Positions 55,396-64,000 of a stretch of 64,000 bases of DNA are shown in pieces. Below the pieces are notes generated by a model, which was not told the DNA's origin, ran no database searches, and worked only from the letters and a program-made list of their open reading frames with translations. The position numbers and the translations under genes are program-made. How positions within the stretch are numbered: the stretch's first letter is position 1; every line of letters starts with the position of its first letter. This DNA is from Cristatella mucedo (lineage: Eukaryota; Bryozoa; Phylactolaemata; Cristatellidae): the NCBI GenBank assembly GCA_009760855.2, contig WPIO01000091.1:184001-248000 (forward strand). Reading direction: 5' to 3'.

Positions 55396-56515
55396 AATAA
55401 TATTATCAAGTGATGCAACTCCTCTGCTTAAACAAGGCATTTACATGTGTGTTCACTAGACATTACATTTGACTGTCTTAATGTTTCCAAGAGGCCAAAA
55501 AGGCCTTGTTAGACGTAGATCATGCTGCTTAAAGATTGATCATATTAGGCTTTTTTCCAACCTATTATAACTGCTTCATGAATTGAGTTTACTTAGAATG
55601 CTAAGTGTGTTACAAATGTGATCCTGAATACGGTTGTTTCCATTCTGGTCGTTGAGCTTGATTCCCGCTGTTACTACTGTAACAAAATTTTCATGTTAAT
55701 AGCGAGCGACTTAAACAGTCTAGATGGGACAAAAACATTTAGGAATGATATAAAAGCCTACAAAAAATTACTTCACAACGCCTGGAGCATTCTTATTTGG
55801 TTTTGGACGCCAAACTCAAGAAAGGGAGAGCCGCTGCCAATAGTTTAAAAGTATAAACTTCACAAACCAGTGGTTTGGTAAAACCCGATAAGCTATTTTA
55901 AACTATAATAAGTAAAAACCATTACGAATGGGTTCAGAAAAAAGAGCATGCACAAACATACGTATGGAACCATAATAAGTTAAATAAAAAATACCTAGTG
56001 AGCCATCACGGCTCAAGCGATGCCTTAGTAAGTGGCTTTTGAACGAGGCACCGGTCTTGGCTTGTTTCAACGCAAAAAGTTTGGTGATGGTGTAGCAGAC
56101 ATTGCCAACGCCGACCATGCACGAGCGCTGGCGCTCCAGAGGAGAACTGTAATGCTAGGCTCGGCTGCTGCCTCGCGTGAGCGAGGCAGAGTCCACTGGT
56201 ATTCGAGAAATGCTTGGCAGAGCATGCTCCAGCACAAATATTTGACAGCACATGGAAAGCTCAACAGCAAAGATCCAGTAGCACGGCGGCCCATTGCACC
56301 GTTCTGCTGCTGTGCAATGAGTCGGGAGTGCAAGATGTGTGACCTGTCACATTGGCATCCTGCATGTTTTTAGATTCCGAAACTAGAAACGCTCAAATGA
56401 AAAAGTGTCTCGGGGTGGCGTTTTTGTGCGAGAACTTGAAATCACTTATTTGTTGGCTTGCCTTATTTTGAGCTTCACACTTACTCAAAGCGTGTATTGC
56501 CCTACTAATGACTAA
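55396..56515. other. Unassigned DNA
   Basis: Three overlapping frames at 56006-56373 are open on both strands (up to 113 codons), with no family motif. A frame at 55618-55848 (76 codons) is also unassigned. Confidence 0.35.
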
Positions 56516-56529
56516 AGACCTAAACTAGG

Positions 56530-57260
56530 TACCGGTTACATGCCAAAGCCTAGTGATGCGAATGATGAACCCTGGCGCCAGGTATCTACCTGGAAGGATC
56601 CCAGTGATAGCTGACATGCTGTCAAGAGGGCCATTGCATAGCAGCAAGGAAAGTGACCACGCCGAAACCAATCAGCTATACTAATAACAAAAATAATAAT
56701 ATTAATAATAACAATACACACGTTAAAGCGCCCTCAGAGAACTCAATCTCTTTCTAGGCGCTTTACATTTGCCCAAGCTAAATCACTTTCGGTAGCTCGC
56801 TTGAATGAAGGCTACTGCTGACGATAGCAAGCTACAGGCTGCCATTGAATATGTGCTGTCATGGTGGCCTAAATCATGCAAGCACCTACTAGAAAGCTTT
56901 CGGGAGTACTTTGCCATCGGTAGCCATCTTTTTGTTTTGATTGCTTGTCGATACGACAATCGCATATACATCCCTCAACGCCAGCAGGCTTTCCTGTCGA
57001 AGCGGATCTACAACTGCCGCCAGGGGGTAACCAAATGTGGAGCCCTAGCAAGGTCGTGTGTATACTGTCTCGCATTAGATAAAACTCAAGACATTGTTCG
57101 ATTCTTGCAGCTTCTGTCAAAATAACCAAAGGAGACAACTGCATGATACAGTCATCCCGACACGAAGTTGAAGGGCCATCACAGCCTGACAATAGTCAAC
57201 AATTTTCACCTCACGAATTCTGTGATATCGTGAGATGATTCACGACGAACCGCAGCGGCC
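56530..57260 (+). mobile_element. Second Ty3/Gypsy fragment: RNase H end and integrase start
   Basis: At 56540-56685 the frame reads MRMMNPGARYLPGRIPVIAD then MLSRGPLHSS, equivalent to the RNase H C-terminus Y.PGK.IxxADxLSR. After a LINE-A tail (56688-56776) the open frame 56805-57125 reads LQAAIEYVLSWWPKSCKHLL, YFAIGSHLFVLIACRYDNRI and CRQGVTKCGALARSCVY, the pre-integrase and zinc-binding region (usual HxGHQGITKCxxRA; here the His residues are lost). DTKLKGHHSLTIVNNF follows in another frame. It is a different lineage from the 8.4-12.2 kb element. Confidence 0.75.
56688..56776 (-). mobile_element. LINE-A 3' tail inserted in Gypsy pol
   Basis: Tail aataataatattaataataacaatac, hairpin gttaaagcgccctcagagaactcaatctctttctaggcgctttacatttg. 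About 90 bp, opposite in orientation to the Gypsy fragment it interrupts. Confidence 0.85.
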
Positions 57261-57444
57261 AATAAAAGACGGTGCAACCTAATGATGAATAGGAAAACAG
57301 CTTCAACCACACTCCTATGGTCCCCATTATTTTACTCACCCACATTAACCTCTTTAACCCGGCCAACAGTTATTAGTGCTGACTGATGGCGAAAATAGCT
57401 GGAGCTTACATGCAACTGTTACAGCTCAAGAGGGTGCACTTCGA

Positions 57445-57865
57445 TCGTTTGTCGTGCAGGTTGGTGAGAAGTGGTGTGATGTGGCAACTGCAATTCTCAC
57501 GACAGAAAAGCCTAGCTGTGGAGTTTTGCACCAGCTGTGAGCGCCTGATTGCACATGCTGGTAGGCCAGCAAGCAGTGAGTTACAAAAGTCAAGACGGGA
57601 TGTCACAAATGCGTGGACTAATTTAGACGTCGTATCCTTATCTAAACAAGCCCGAATTTTAGCAATGTTATGTAGCTGAAAGTAGGCAGACTTGATTGTA
57701 GAGCTGATTTGGTCGTCTAACGAAAGGTCACTTTGGAACATGACACCTAGATTGCGAGCTGATTCAACAGGAGATAAGCTGGCAGAGCCAATTTCGCGCG
57801 TCAGCCTTTCTAATATCTGAATCACACCAGGTTTGCCCATGACTAGTAAGTTCAGTAAAGAGAGG
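57445..57865 (-). mobile_element. LINE-A internal copy
   Basis: A 144-codon minus-strand frame (57406-57840) reads MGKPGVIQILERLTREIGSA, FQSDLSLDDQISSTIKSAYF and TSRLDFCNSLLAGLPACAIR, ending with HITPLLTNLHDKRSK. It shows the family's sequence upstream of the tail more clearly than any other copy. No 3' untranslated region; truncated on both sides. Confidence 0.87.
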
Positions 57866-58081
57866 TCAAGTTCGCCTTGCGGTCACTGGAGTCACTGTAA
57901 CATGGCTGCTAACAAACGCTTCTATTATCCCGCTAAGCTTATTTTCACAATTATCAGACTTCTCCTTGGCTGACGCAAATGGTTTTGTCACCTAGTTGCA
58001 GGCTGAGCACAAGGCTAAGCACAAGTATATCAGTTTCGACTTTTCTCCACGGGACTCGCTCCAGACAGGAAATATATAGAT

Positions 58082-58146
58082 ACATTATATTAATTTGTAT
58101 TACACCGAGAGAGAACTTAATCTCTATTCAGGCACTTCACATATGC
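58082..58146 (-). mobile_element. LINE-A tail remnant
   Basis: attaatttgtattacaccgagagagaacttaatctctattcaggcacttcacatatgc: hairpin and tail of LINE-A, about 65 bp. It abuts the 3' end of the R2/NeSL-like LINE. Confidence 0.6.
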
Positions 58147-58199
58147 CTTGGGGCCCGGGCCCAGCCAGACCTTGGTCTGGGCGAGCACGTTAACGGCTT

Positions 58200-58660
58200 T
58201 CAGGAAGAGCTTCCGGTTCATGTCTTTGAAGCCAAGGGCGTCAAGGCACCGAACCCGGGTAGCAAGACCCGAGTTTTCCTAGGAAAAATGGTTGGACGGA
58301 CGCTGACGCCTGGGACCCGAAGTTCCCAGCCGATGCCTACGTATTTCATGATCTCCCGATCTGCGGCTTTGGCCATGGCATCCTCGTCATTGTCAAACCG
58401 GAACGCTACGTCGATGATGATTGCTATCGTCCCATAGTCGACGAAGATGTCCAGACACCGTGAATTGTTGCTCACCAGTGCATTTTTCCAGTTTTGTCCA
58501 TTGTCCCTGTTGATCCGGCTAGGCGTCGTAGAGACGGTTCAGGATCGCGTCGTACCTGGCCATAATGGCCTGCATCATCGGACGGCAGCTCGAACGTGGG
58601 TGTTGCAGCGTCTCCCTTTCTTCAGGGCAGCGACCGCATGTGGTTGTTTTCGAGGAGTCA
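58200..58660 (-). pseudogene. CCHC knuckle and REL endonuclease of the LINE
   Basis: C-GR-C-PEERETLQ-H-PRSS-C is encoded at about 58586-58641 on the minus strand, an intact CCHC. The open frame 58218-58475 then reads VDYGTIAIIIDVAFRFDNDE followed by KAADREIMKYVGIG. IIDVAFRFDN corresponds to the catalytic strand of restriction-like endonucleases in R2/NeSL LINEs (usual IIDVTIPFEN). The domain nicks target DNA to prime reverse transcription. Confidence 0.78.
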
Positions 58661-59375
58661 AAGCGATGGCATAAGCAGGTTCAGGTGGGATCGGTGAACA
58701 AAGCACTATGAAACTAGGCCTTGAACGACACTCCGAGGCCGGTCCGAAAGGAATGGCTGTGGGTGCCGAAGTGGTCGGTAAGGAGGAACCGGGACAAGTT
58801 GCCCTGTTCGAGCTCGGCAGCACTCTTTTCTCCGGAGGCAGACCTATAATGTCTCTGGAAGCGCCTGCTACTGGGTTACCACCTCAACCAGTTTGAAGAC
58901 GACGTCGGGCAGATCGTCATCGCTTCTGGTGATCTCGATCTCGACCCTGCAGAATCACCTGGTGCTGCGTAGCTTCCTCACGCTAGCTTCCGATCGTCGG
59001 CCCAGAGTCATCTTGATTCCCCGTGGGCACGCCGTTGAGCTGAGCACTGCTCGTCGGCTATCGGAACCTCCGAAACCATAGCCCGGGTTGCCAGGTCTAG
59101 CTGGTATCTTGCTGCCGTCGAGATAGATGGGTCCGGAGAGCAGAGCATCCGGCAAGCCTTTGTGGCCCGCAGGATCTATGCATTCTTCCGGAGTGGCACC
59201 ATATCCAGCCAGCCAGCCCTCCACGAAGCGAAAGGGAAGTGAACGAACAAGCGTTGGGGAAAGCAGCAGGCGGTCCTGCACAGGCGCATAGCAGCAGCAT
59301 CCGTTGGCCCGAGCAACCAAGCTGGTTTCATCCTCGCTCGACATAGGTAATCCAGTCTGGGTAGTAAGAACGTCC

Positions 59376-60475
59376 TCAAGGCATCCAGCTTCTGCCAGGG
59401 GCGAGGTGAGAGGAGTGCAGTGCAGTAATGTCTCTCGTAAGGGTTAGGCACGCCTTCTCAATGTCTGCTCTAGGGTAGCCGAGGCAATGCTGGACGCCTA
59501 GGTATACAACAGCCTCGCCATCGGGCAGGCTGCGGATGTCAAGGTCACCGTCTGCATCATTTCTCGGGGCGGAAGCGTGGTCCAAGAGTGTTGGCAGCCT
59601 CCTCAGCAGCTGAGTTTCACCAGTCCATGCCTCGACGATGAGGTGCTCTATGTCGTCAGTGAAAGCACTGATGGCGAGGCGCGAGAAGCACACCCAGAAA
59701 CCTGAAGCCTCGCTTGCCAGGATCGTCCTCAAGAGTTGTTCCGTGGCCATGTTATACAGAAAAGACGACTGTGGTTCACCTTGCTGCACGTCTGCTGTCA
59801 CATGAAACGGCACGAGGTTCTAGTCCAGCAGCAGTGTAATGCTGCTCCAAAAATCTGCTGAAGCCCATGCCGGCACTGACACTGCACACACGAGCTTCGT
59901 GTGGGGAATGCTTCCAAACGTGTTCTGTAGGTCCAGGAAGGCTGCATACAGCAAGCGGCTGTCATAACGGTCGTCGTTGGCCGCGCTAAAGGCAGCCTCA
60001 ATCAAGAAGGACTGAATGATACAGCCCTCAACGCCCGGCAGAAAGGCCTTCTGAGCATAGAGAGCCATCCTCCAGCGCACAGGTGTGTGTTCGACAAGTC
60101 TAGCAGCCAGGGTCCACGACGCGAATTTGTAGACTGTGGGCAGGAGCGTGATAGGCCGGAAGTTTCCGTGCAGTGTGGCGCCTCAGCACTTGTGTAGTAG
60201 AATGGTCAAGCCAACCTTCGCGATGGAGGAACGTCTCAAACGTGCAGGCTGGCATTGAGGACAGCAGCACTCAGTCTGCAGTGTGGGTCAAGCGATCGGA
60301 GGTGCCAGTATGCGAAGTGATCGGCCGTGTGTGCCCGACCCATGCATGCTGCCGGCTCATCGTCCACGAATGACAGTTCGACCAGACTATTATCTTGGCC
60401 TGTCCTACAGAACAAGCGGTGTAACAGGGCATCAACCTCACCATCGACGTCGTTGCGGCCCATTGCCTCAATCAC
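59376..60475 (-). pseudogene. R2/NeSL-like reverse transcriptase
   Basis: Pieces in order on the minus strand: HFAYWHLRSLDPHCRLSAAV near 60290, KAFLPGVEGCIIQSFLIEAA near 60040, LLYAAFLDLQNTFGSIPHTK near 59920 (motif A with FLD), ADVQQGEPQSSFLYNMATEQ near 59765 (motif B, usual GVQQGDPLSP), and ISAFTDDIEHLIVE near 59660 (motif C, FTDD, both Asp kept). RPWQKLDALRTFLLPRLDYL follows near 59380. The wording is typical of NeSL/R2-class elements. Frames change several times, so it is inactive. Confidence 0.82.
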
Positions 60476-60852
60476 CCAGAACGCTCGGCAAGCCTCCAGG
60501 TCATACTGGTAGGTTGTCGGTGCCAGTCGACCCGGTATGCTCTGGCCTGGCTGGACCGGTAAAGCAACGAGGCGGCGGCTCTCGGGTCAGGTGGGCAATC
60601 TTGAAATGGCACAACCCATCCGAGTGGGATCCATGATGTTGCAGACCTTTGCCCATCAGACGGCGAGCAGCTCTGTGGTCAGTGTATTTGAGCTCTGAGC
60701 GAGCCAGGGTGAGGCAGTCGGAAGACAGGTTGTCGATGAGGCGCAGAGGTATGTCATGGTGCCATCGGAAGAACATCAGCAAACGGAGGTCACAAAGCAT
60801 TCGATAAATTCGCGCGTTGAATCTTAGACGGCAAAACGTGGGCAGAACACCC

Positions 60853-61209
60853 TCACTCGGCCGGAGTGCCTCGATGGGACTGCCTCGTCTGATGTGATTG
60901 CCGCGTGGGCTTTGGCAGCGAGGAAGGGGCCGGAGCAGGTGCTGCCACAAGGTCAAACTCGTCCGATGAGGCACTTTCGGTGGCAGTGTCGCGGCTGGTT
61001 GAGGAGCCGAGGGAGTAGACTATGTGCTCACAACATCTCTGTTCGTTATTTGCTGGCATGCTCGCGTTCGAGTGTGCATCGAGAAAGTGACGAGTCACCT
61101 CAGGACGACACTCGAAGGTGGCTACCCTACCGTGCCTGAGTGCTGCTACTGCCGAGTGTTGGGTCGGCGAAAAACCACATATGCCACACATGTCGACCGA
61201 ATGAATCAC
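60853..61209 (-). pseudogene. R2/NeSL-like N-terminal zinc-finger region
   Basis: An open frame of 118 codons starts MIHSVDMCGICGFSPTQHSA and includes ECRPEVTRHFLDAHSN, a Cys/His arrangement like the N-terminal DNA-binding fingers of this LINE class. A linker rich in Ser, Ala and Pro follows. The next block (RLRFNARIYRMLCDLRLLMF) is in a shifted frame near 60790-60830. In the family these fingers help choose the target site. Confidence 0.55.
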
Positions 61210-61215
61210 ATGAAT

Positions 61216-61830
61216 GATTGCCGTGGTATTATTTGCGACTCAATAAAATGATTAAAAATAGCTTATGTCATAAATCCCAGCCGTCTTAACAGTGAGTGAG
61301 TGAGCTGATTTTTGGGCGTCAAACAGGTCAGTACTACTATGAGATTTGAGAAAAAGAATGTAAGCACTGGCAGATTCTGTGCCGGTCGCACGTATCGGTA
61401 GCATCAAAATAGACCTCTGCAATACGGATATACAGTTCAAATTAAGGCATAGTCTCTTTTGCAGCAAAGTTTTTCTACCGTCCGAATACCTAGGTTATCG
61501 ATACAGCCACTGCGAGTCGCTCGCTGTGCTTCAAGGCTCAGGATGCACGTGCATTTGCCAGACATCAGGACTCGGCTAGCACTGTTGGAAGGTGCTCACA
61601 GTCAACCTATTATAGTGAGAAGACGTCAGAGTAAATGCATAACCATATTGAATACATGTTCGCTTTCAAACTGGTAAAGGTCCAGCGAAGTAAGGAAGGT
61701 TTGCACAAACAATGAAAGCTGTCTTTTCGACAGCTCTTGACAAGCTGTGCACAAAAACGTAGTGCAACAGAAAGATGAGCAAAAAATCGTGTACAAGTCA
61801 GTAATTTCACGCGACCTCTGTGGGGTAGAT
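61216..61830. other. Unassigned DNA
   Basis: Open frames of 66-81 codons at 61379-61855 overlap on both strands and show no motif. They could belong to the retroelement whose protease-like piece follows at 61833, but I cannot show it. Confidence 0.3.
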
Positions 61831-61832
61831 CC

Positions 61833-62063
61833 TTGAAATTTATGGGTGCACCCAAGATTATGATCGGAAACGACTATTACTCCGAGTCACTCAATATCGA
61901 GTTCCTGGAGCTAATTAAAATACAAGCTTTGCTCGAGTCCATCACTAAAGGCTACACACACATTCATTCGCAGGGAATTCTCAAAGGTGTCAATAATAAA
62001 CAGACTGACAATTTAAAACAAATTCAATCGCGAAGTACATCGGGATTCGGCTCGACCACGTAA
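61833..62063 (+). pseudogene. Retroelement protease fragment, BEL/Pao-like
   Basis: A 76-codon frame reads FMGAPKIMIGNDYYSESLNI then KGYTHIHSQGILKGVNN. This fits the C-terminal half of BEL/Pao (or Gypsy) aspartic proteases: (I/L)(L/M)IGxDY followed by a Gly-rich turn and IxSxxGxILxG. The active-site half is not seen. Downstream to about 62330 I find no RT. Confidence 0.38.
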
Positions 62064-62334
62064 ATGCACGAGCAAGAGGGAATGTTTCCAGCCAAGGCTT
62101 GAGAGCCCTGAGATGGACGATGAAGAAAGAAGAGTCTCAATCAGTAAGAGAACTGAACTGGAAGCTTAGAGGTTTTGTCCAGTCAGAAAGCCATTTTTAG
62201 ATCCTTTGGAAAATGGAAGAGGTATGACTGGAGCATAGCCGCAGCCACAATCGCGGCTCAGAAGCGAAAAGGTTAAGTTTCAAAAGATATTAATATATAG
62301 TTAGGAGGAAAGCAGAAAAGTTATTTAAATACTC

Positions 62335-62500
62335 GGCCCAGACATACGGTCCTCACACCGAACGACTCAAACGAAGTGTAGATTCGAGTCTCGGAATAAG
62401 ACGTTGTTATTGCTAGTGGTTGCAAGCACGATAAAATTCACCGAGTCTCTTTTGTCGCTACAGAAATGAGGCTGCACAACCAGTCGTCCTTTATGTTTTA
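62335..62500 (+). mobile_element. tRNA-derived SINE, copy 5 (plus), decayed
   Basis: B-box-like agattcgagtctcgg at 62379, then gttattgctagtggttgcaag and gagtctcttttgtcgctacagaaatgaggctgcacaa, parallel to the gctcttctgtcgctatacaaaaaaggctgctaaa block of copy 1. The head is weakly preserved. Confidence 0.5.
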
Positions 62501-62722
62501 ATAGTACAGTAATTCTTATGTATTTTCAACCATTCCACGTAGAAAACGACAGCATGTTCTGCAAGGGTCGCTTGTAATATTGCAAGTATTAACAGTAATT
62601 AAGTATCATGTACTATGCTGAGGGGGTCATAGCATTGACAGTAGGAGTCATAGGAGTGTTTCTTCTGTTGCATTTTTCGCTACCTAATCTAGAGAGGACG
62701 GCTGTAGTAAGCACAGCCTTCC

Positions 62723-63770
62723 TCATAAGCCTTCTGCATCAGATTTTCTCTTGGAGTTCCTGATAAGTGCGCAATGTTCTTGAAGAGCCTTCGCAAAGTT
62801 TTCCAAATCTGCAAGGAAGGTCATAACTAATCGTGTCATTTTAGTAAAAAGATTATGCTGAAGCAGTCAAACATTTGCGCATTAAATCTCTTTTTACCTC
62901 CTCGGTTGGCAGCTTCTAGACAGGGTTCTGGCAGATGAAATTGACCAAAAACCGGGGCCAATTGACCAGAAGTGAAAGCCTGGCTGAATGATGTCAGAGC
63001 CTAGAAAAATAGTAAAAAAAAATCCCTTACAGGCAAACTGTAGACGCCTAAAATGATTTCAAACAAACGGGCATGGCTCCAACGGTGAAGTTGGATATAT
63101 TCAAAGCCACCAAGCCTACCGCAGAAAGGCAAGCTTAAACAATGTACTTTAGTATCCTTTAGGTAAAAAATCGCAGTACGCACCTTCAGTAATGTTAAAA
63201 TCTGCAAAAAGATGGTAAAACTGAAATTGAGACTTTTTGAAGCTTGGGCTGTTACCAAGATTAATTAAAGTTAACAATTAGGTCTTAACTCTCTTTCCAT
63301 ATCTCAAGCAACCGATAAGGGTCAACTTATCCTGAGTTCAGGTCTATTCCAATGCGATCACGTTTACAAACGAGAATGCATCTTCAAGCTTGCAATTGTA
63401 GGGTCATGCACCTTAAAGCATTAGTATTATTAATGATAAAAAAAATTATGGTGACCACCAAAAAGTTCAATATAACTGCTAGGCACTGCACACATGCTGA
63501 AACACATACATATAAACTGGTAACAATAGGTAAAAGACTGCTAGTTTGTTGTCCTAGATTATGTAGTACATTTTTTGAATTCTTAGAGCACAAAAATTCT
63601 AAATCAGTATTGTTCCACAAAAACTTTGCTTGCGTCGTAAGCACGGTGAAATTTTTGAATTCTCCGGTTATTGTGCTAGGCACGGAGCAGACGATGTGTT
63701 AGCACATACTGCACACATTCCTTTCTCCACCGCCCTAGAATCGTACAGCAGAGCGAGCTCAGTTCCCACA
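62723..63770 (-). CDS. Candidate host gene, last four exons, short introns
   Basis: Four exons agree in reading phase. 63770-63710: WELSSLCCTILGRWRKECV, after a pyrimidine-rich CAG acceptor, donor GTATGT. 63115-63031: LGGFEYIQLHRW then ARLFEIILGVYSLP, acceptor TAG, donor GTAAGG. The next starts at 63000 (TAG, 30-bp intron) or 62979 (CAG, 51-bp intron) and ends at 62898: AFTSGQLAPVFGQFHLPEPC, donor GTAAAA. 62808-62723: LENFAKALQEHCALIRNSKR to a TGA stop, acceptor GCAG. The result is a helical protein C-terminus of about 105 residues. I do not recognise the family; a PCI/TPR-like helical fold is a guess. Upstream exons lie past 63770, partly off the window. Confidence 0.42.
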
Positions 63771-64000
63771 CTGTGGAGAGGGATCAGCCATTTACAAGAG
63801 AAAGCAGCAAGTCCGACAGTAACAAAGACATGGTAAATCCCGATTGCCATTTTCCAGATTTGGCAGAGGAGAATAAGTACTTCTCAAACTGAAATATCTC
63901 AACCATTTATTCAAAGACCTAGGTATTTCCTAGTTCAATGTTGAGCTCCTGACATCTATGCTAAATGCTGGGAAACTTTTTGTATGAAAGTATTTAAGTA

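Larger units (their letters stand above)
58150..61215 (-). mobile_element. R2/NeSL-like LINE with REL endonuclease, decayed
   Basis: About 3 kb on the minus strand with the domain order of restriction-like-endonuclease LINEs. An N-terminal Cys/His zinc finger is followed by a reverse transcriptase, a CCHC knuckle and a C-terminal PD-(D/E)XK endonuclease. Many stops and frameshifts. A stem-loop (CCAGACC/GGTCTGG at about 58170-58186) lies near the 3' end. No poly(A) or repeat tail is visible. G+C content is clearly higher than in the surroundings. Confidence 0.83.

Noticed and set aside
56006-56373. Gene in overlapping frames near 56.2 kb
   Set aside because: Both strands open in three frames, none with a family motif; coding direction cannot be decided.

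Overview
This is a stretch of animal (metazoan) nuclear DNA dominated by transposable-element debris. I see no rRNA, no intact tRNA, no operon and no intact long ORF. Evidence for an animal genome: dozens of decayed non-LTR retrotransposon pieces of the CR1/L2 type, with the C-terminal signature TSRLDFCNSLLxGLP..LHWLPVKQRI and (ATT)n 3' tails; two LINE fragments with an R2/NeSL-type restriction-like endonuclease; Ty3/Gypsy, Ty1/Copia and probable BEL/Pao fragments; a tRNA-derived SINE; long AT, CT/GA and CA microsatellites; and intron-like GT..AG spacing in two candidate host genes. An invertebrate is most likely. The Gypsy element resembles, from memory, those of helminths, but I cannot name the organism.

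Layout. 0-3 kb: LINE pieces in opposite orientation run into a 2.2-kb satellite of 35-39 bp units that ends in a 35-bp palindrome. 3-8.4 kb: unassigned DNA with several reverse-strand LINE-A copies and a short telomere-like motif. 8.4-12.2 kb: one Ty3/Gypsy element, readable from gag to integrase but broken by stops and lost catalytic residues. 12.2-34.4 kb: nested LINE copies of three families (A, B, C), an (AT)n tract, and a candidate terminal exon at 13.4 kb. 34.7-36 kb: a CpG-rich block with a 163-bp duplication and a possible first coding exon. 36-46 kb: SINEs, LINE remnants, a Copia gag start and a candidate two-exon gene on the minus strand. 46.5-47.4 kb: a Copia gag-protease-integrase remnant. 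47.4-49.7 kb: a second satellite with units of about 520-540 bp. 50.2-51.1 kb: the best LINE-A copy. 52-54.7 kb: CT, GA and AT microsatellites and a REL-endonuclease LINE fragment. 56.5-57.9 kb: a second Gypsy fragment and LINE-A. 58.15-61.2 kb: a long decayed R2/NeSL-like LINE. 61.8 kb: a retroelement protease fragment. 62.7-63.8 kb: the 3' part of a candidate host gene with very short introns.

How the parts relate. LINE-A supplies most of the insertions and shares one conserved 3' hairpin. One LINE-A tail sits directly before a candidate splice acceptor, another interrupts a Gypsy pol, and a LINE-A segment lies at the head of the first satellite. Nothing here looks like a mobilisation-competent element. 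The most useful things to test are the two satellites, the SINE family, and the two candidate spliced genes.
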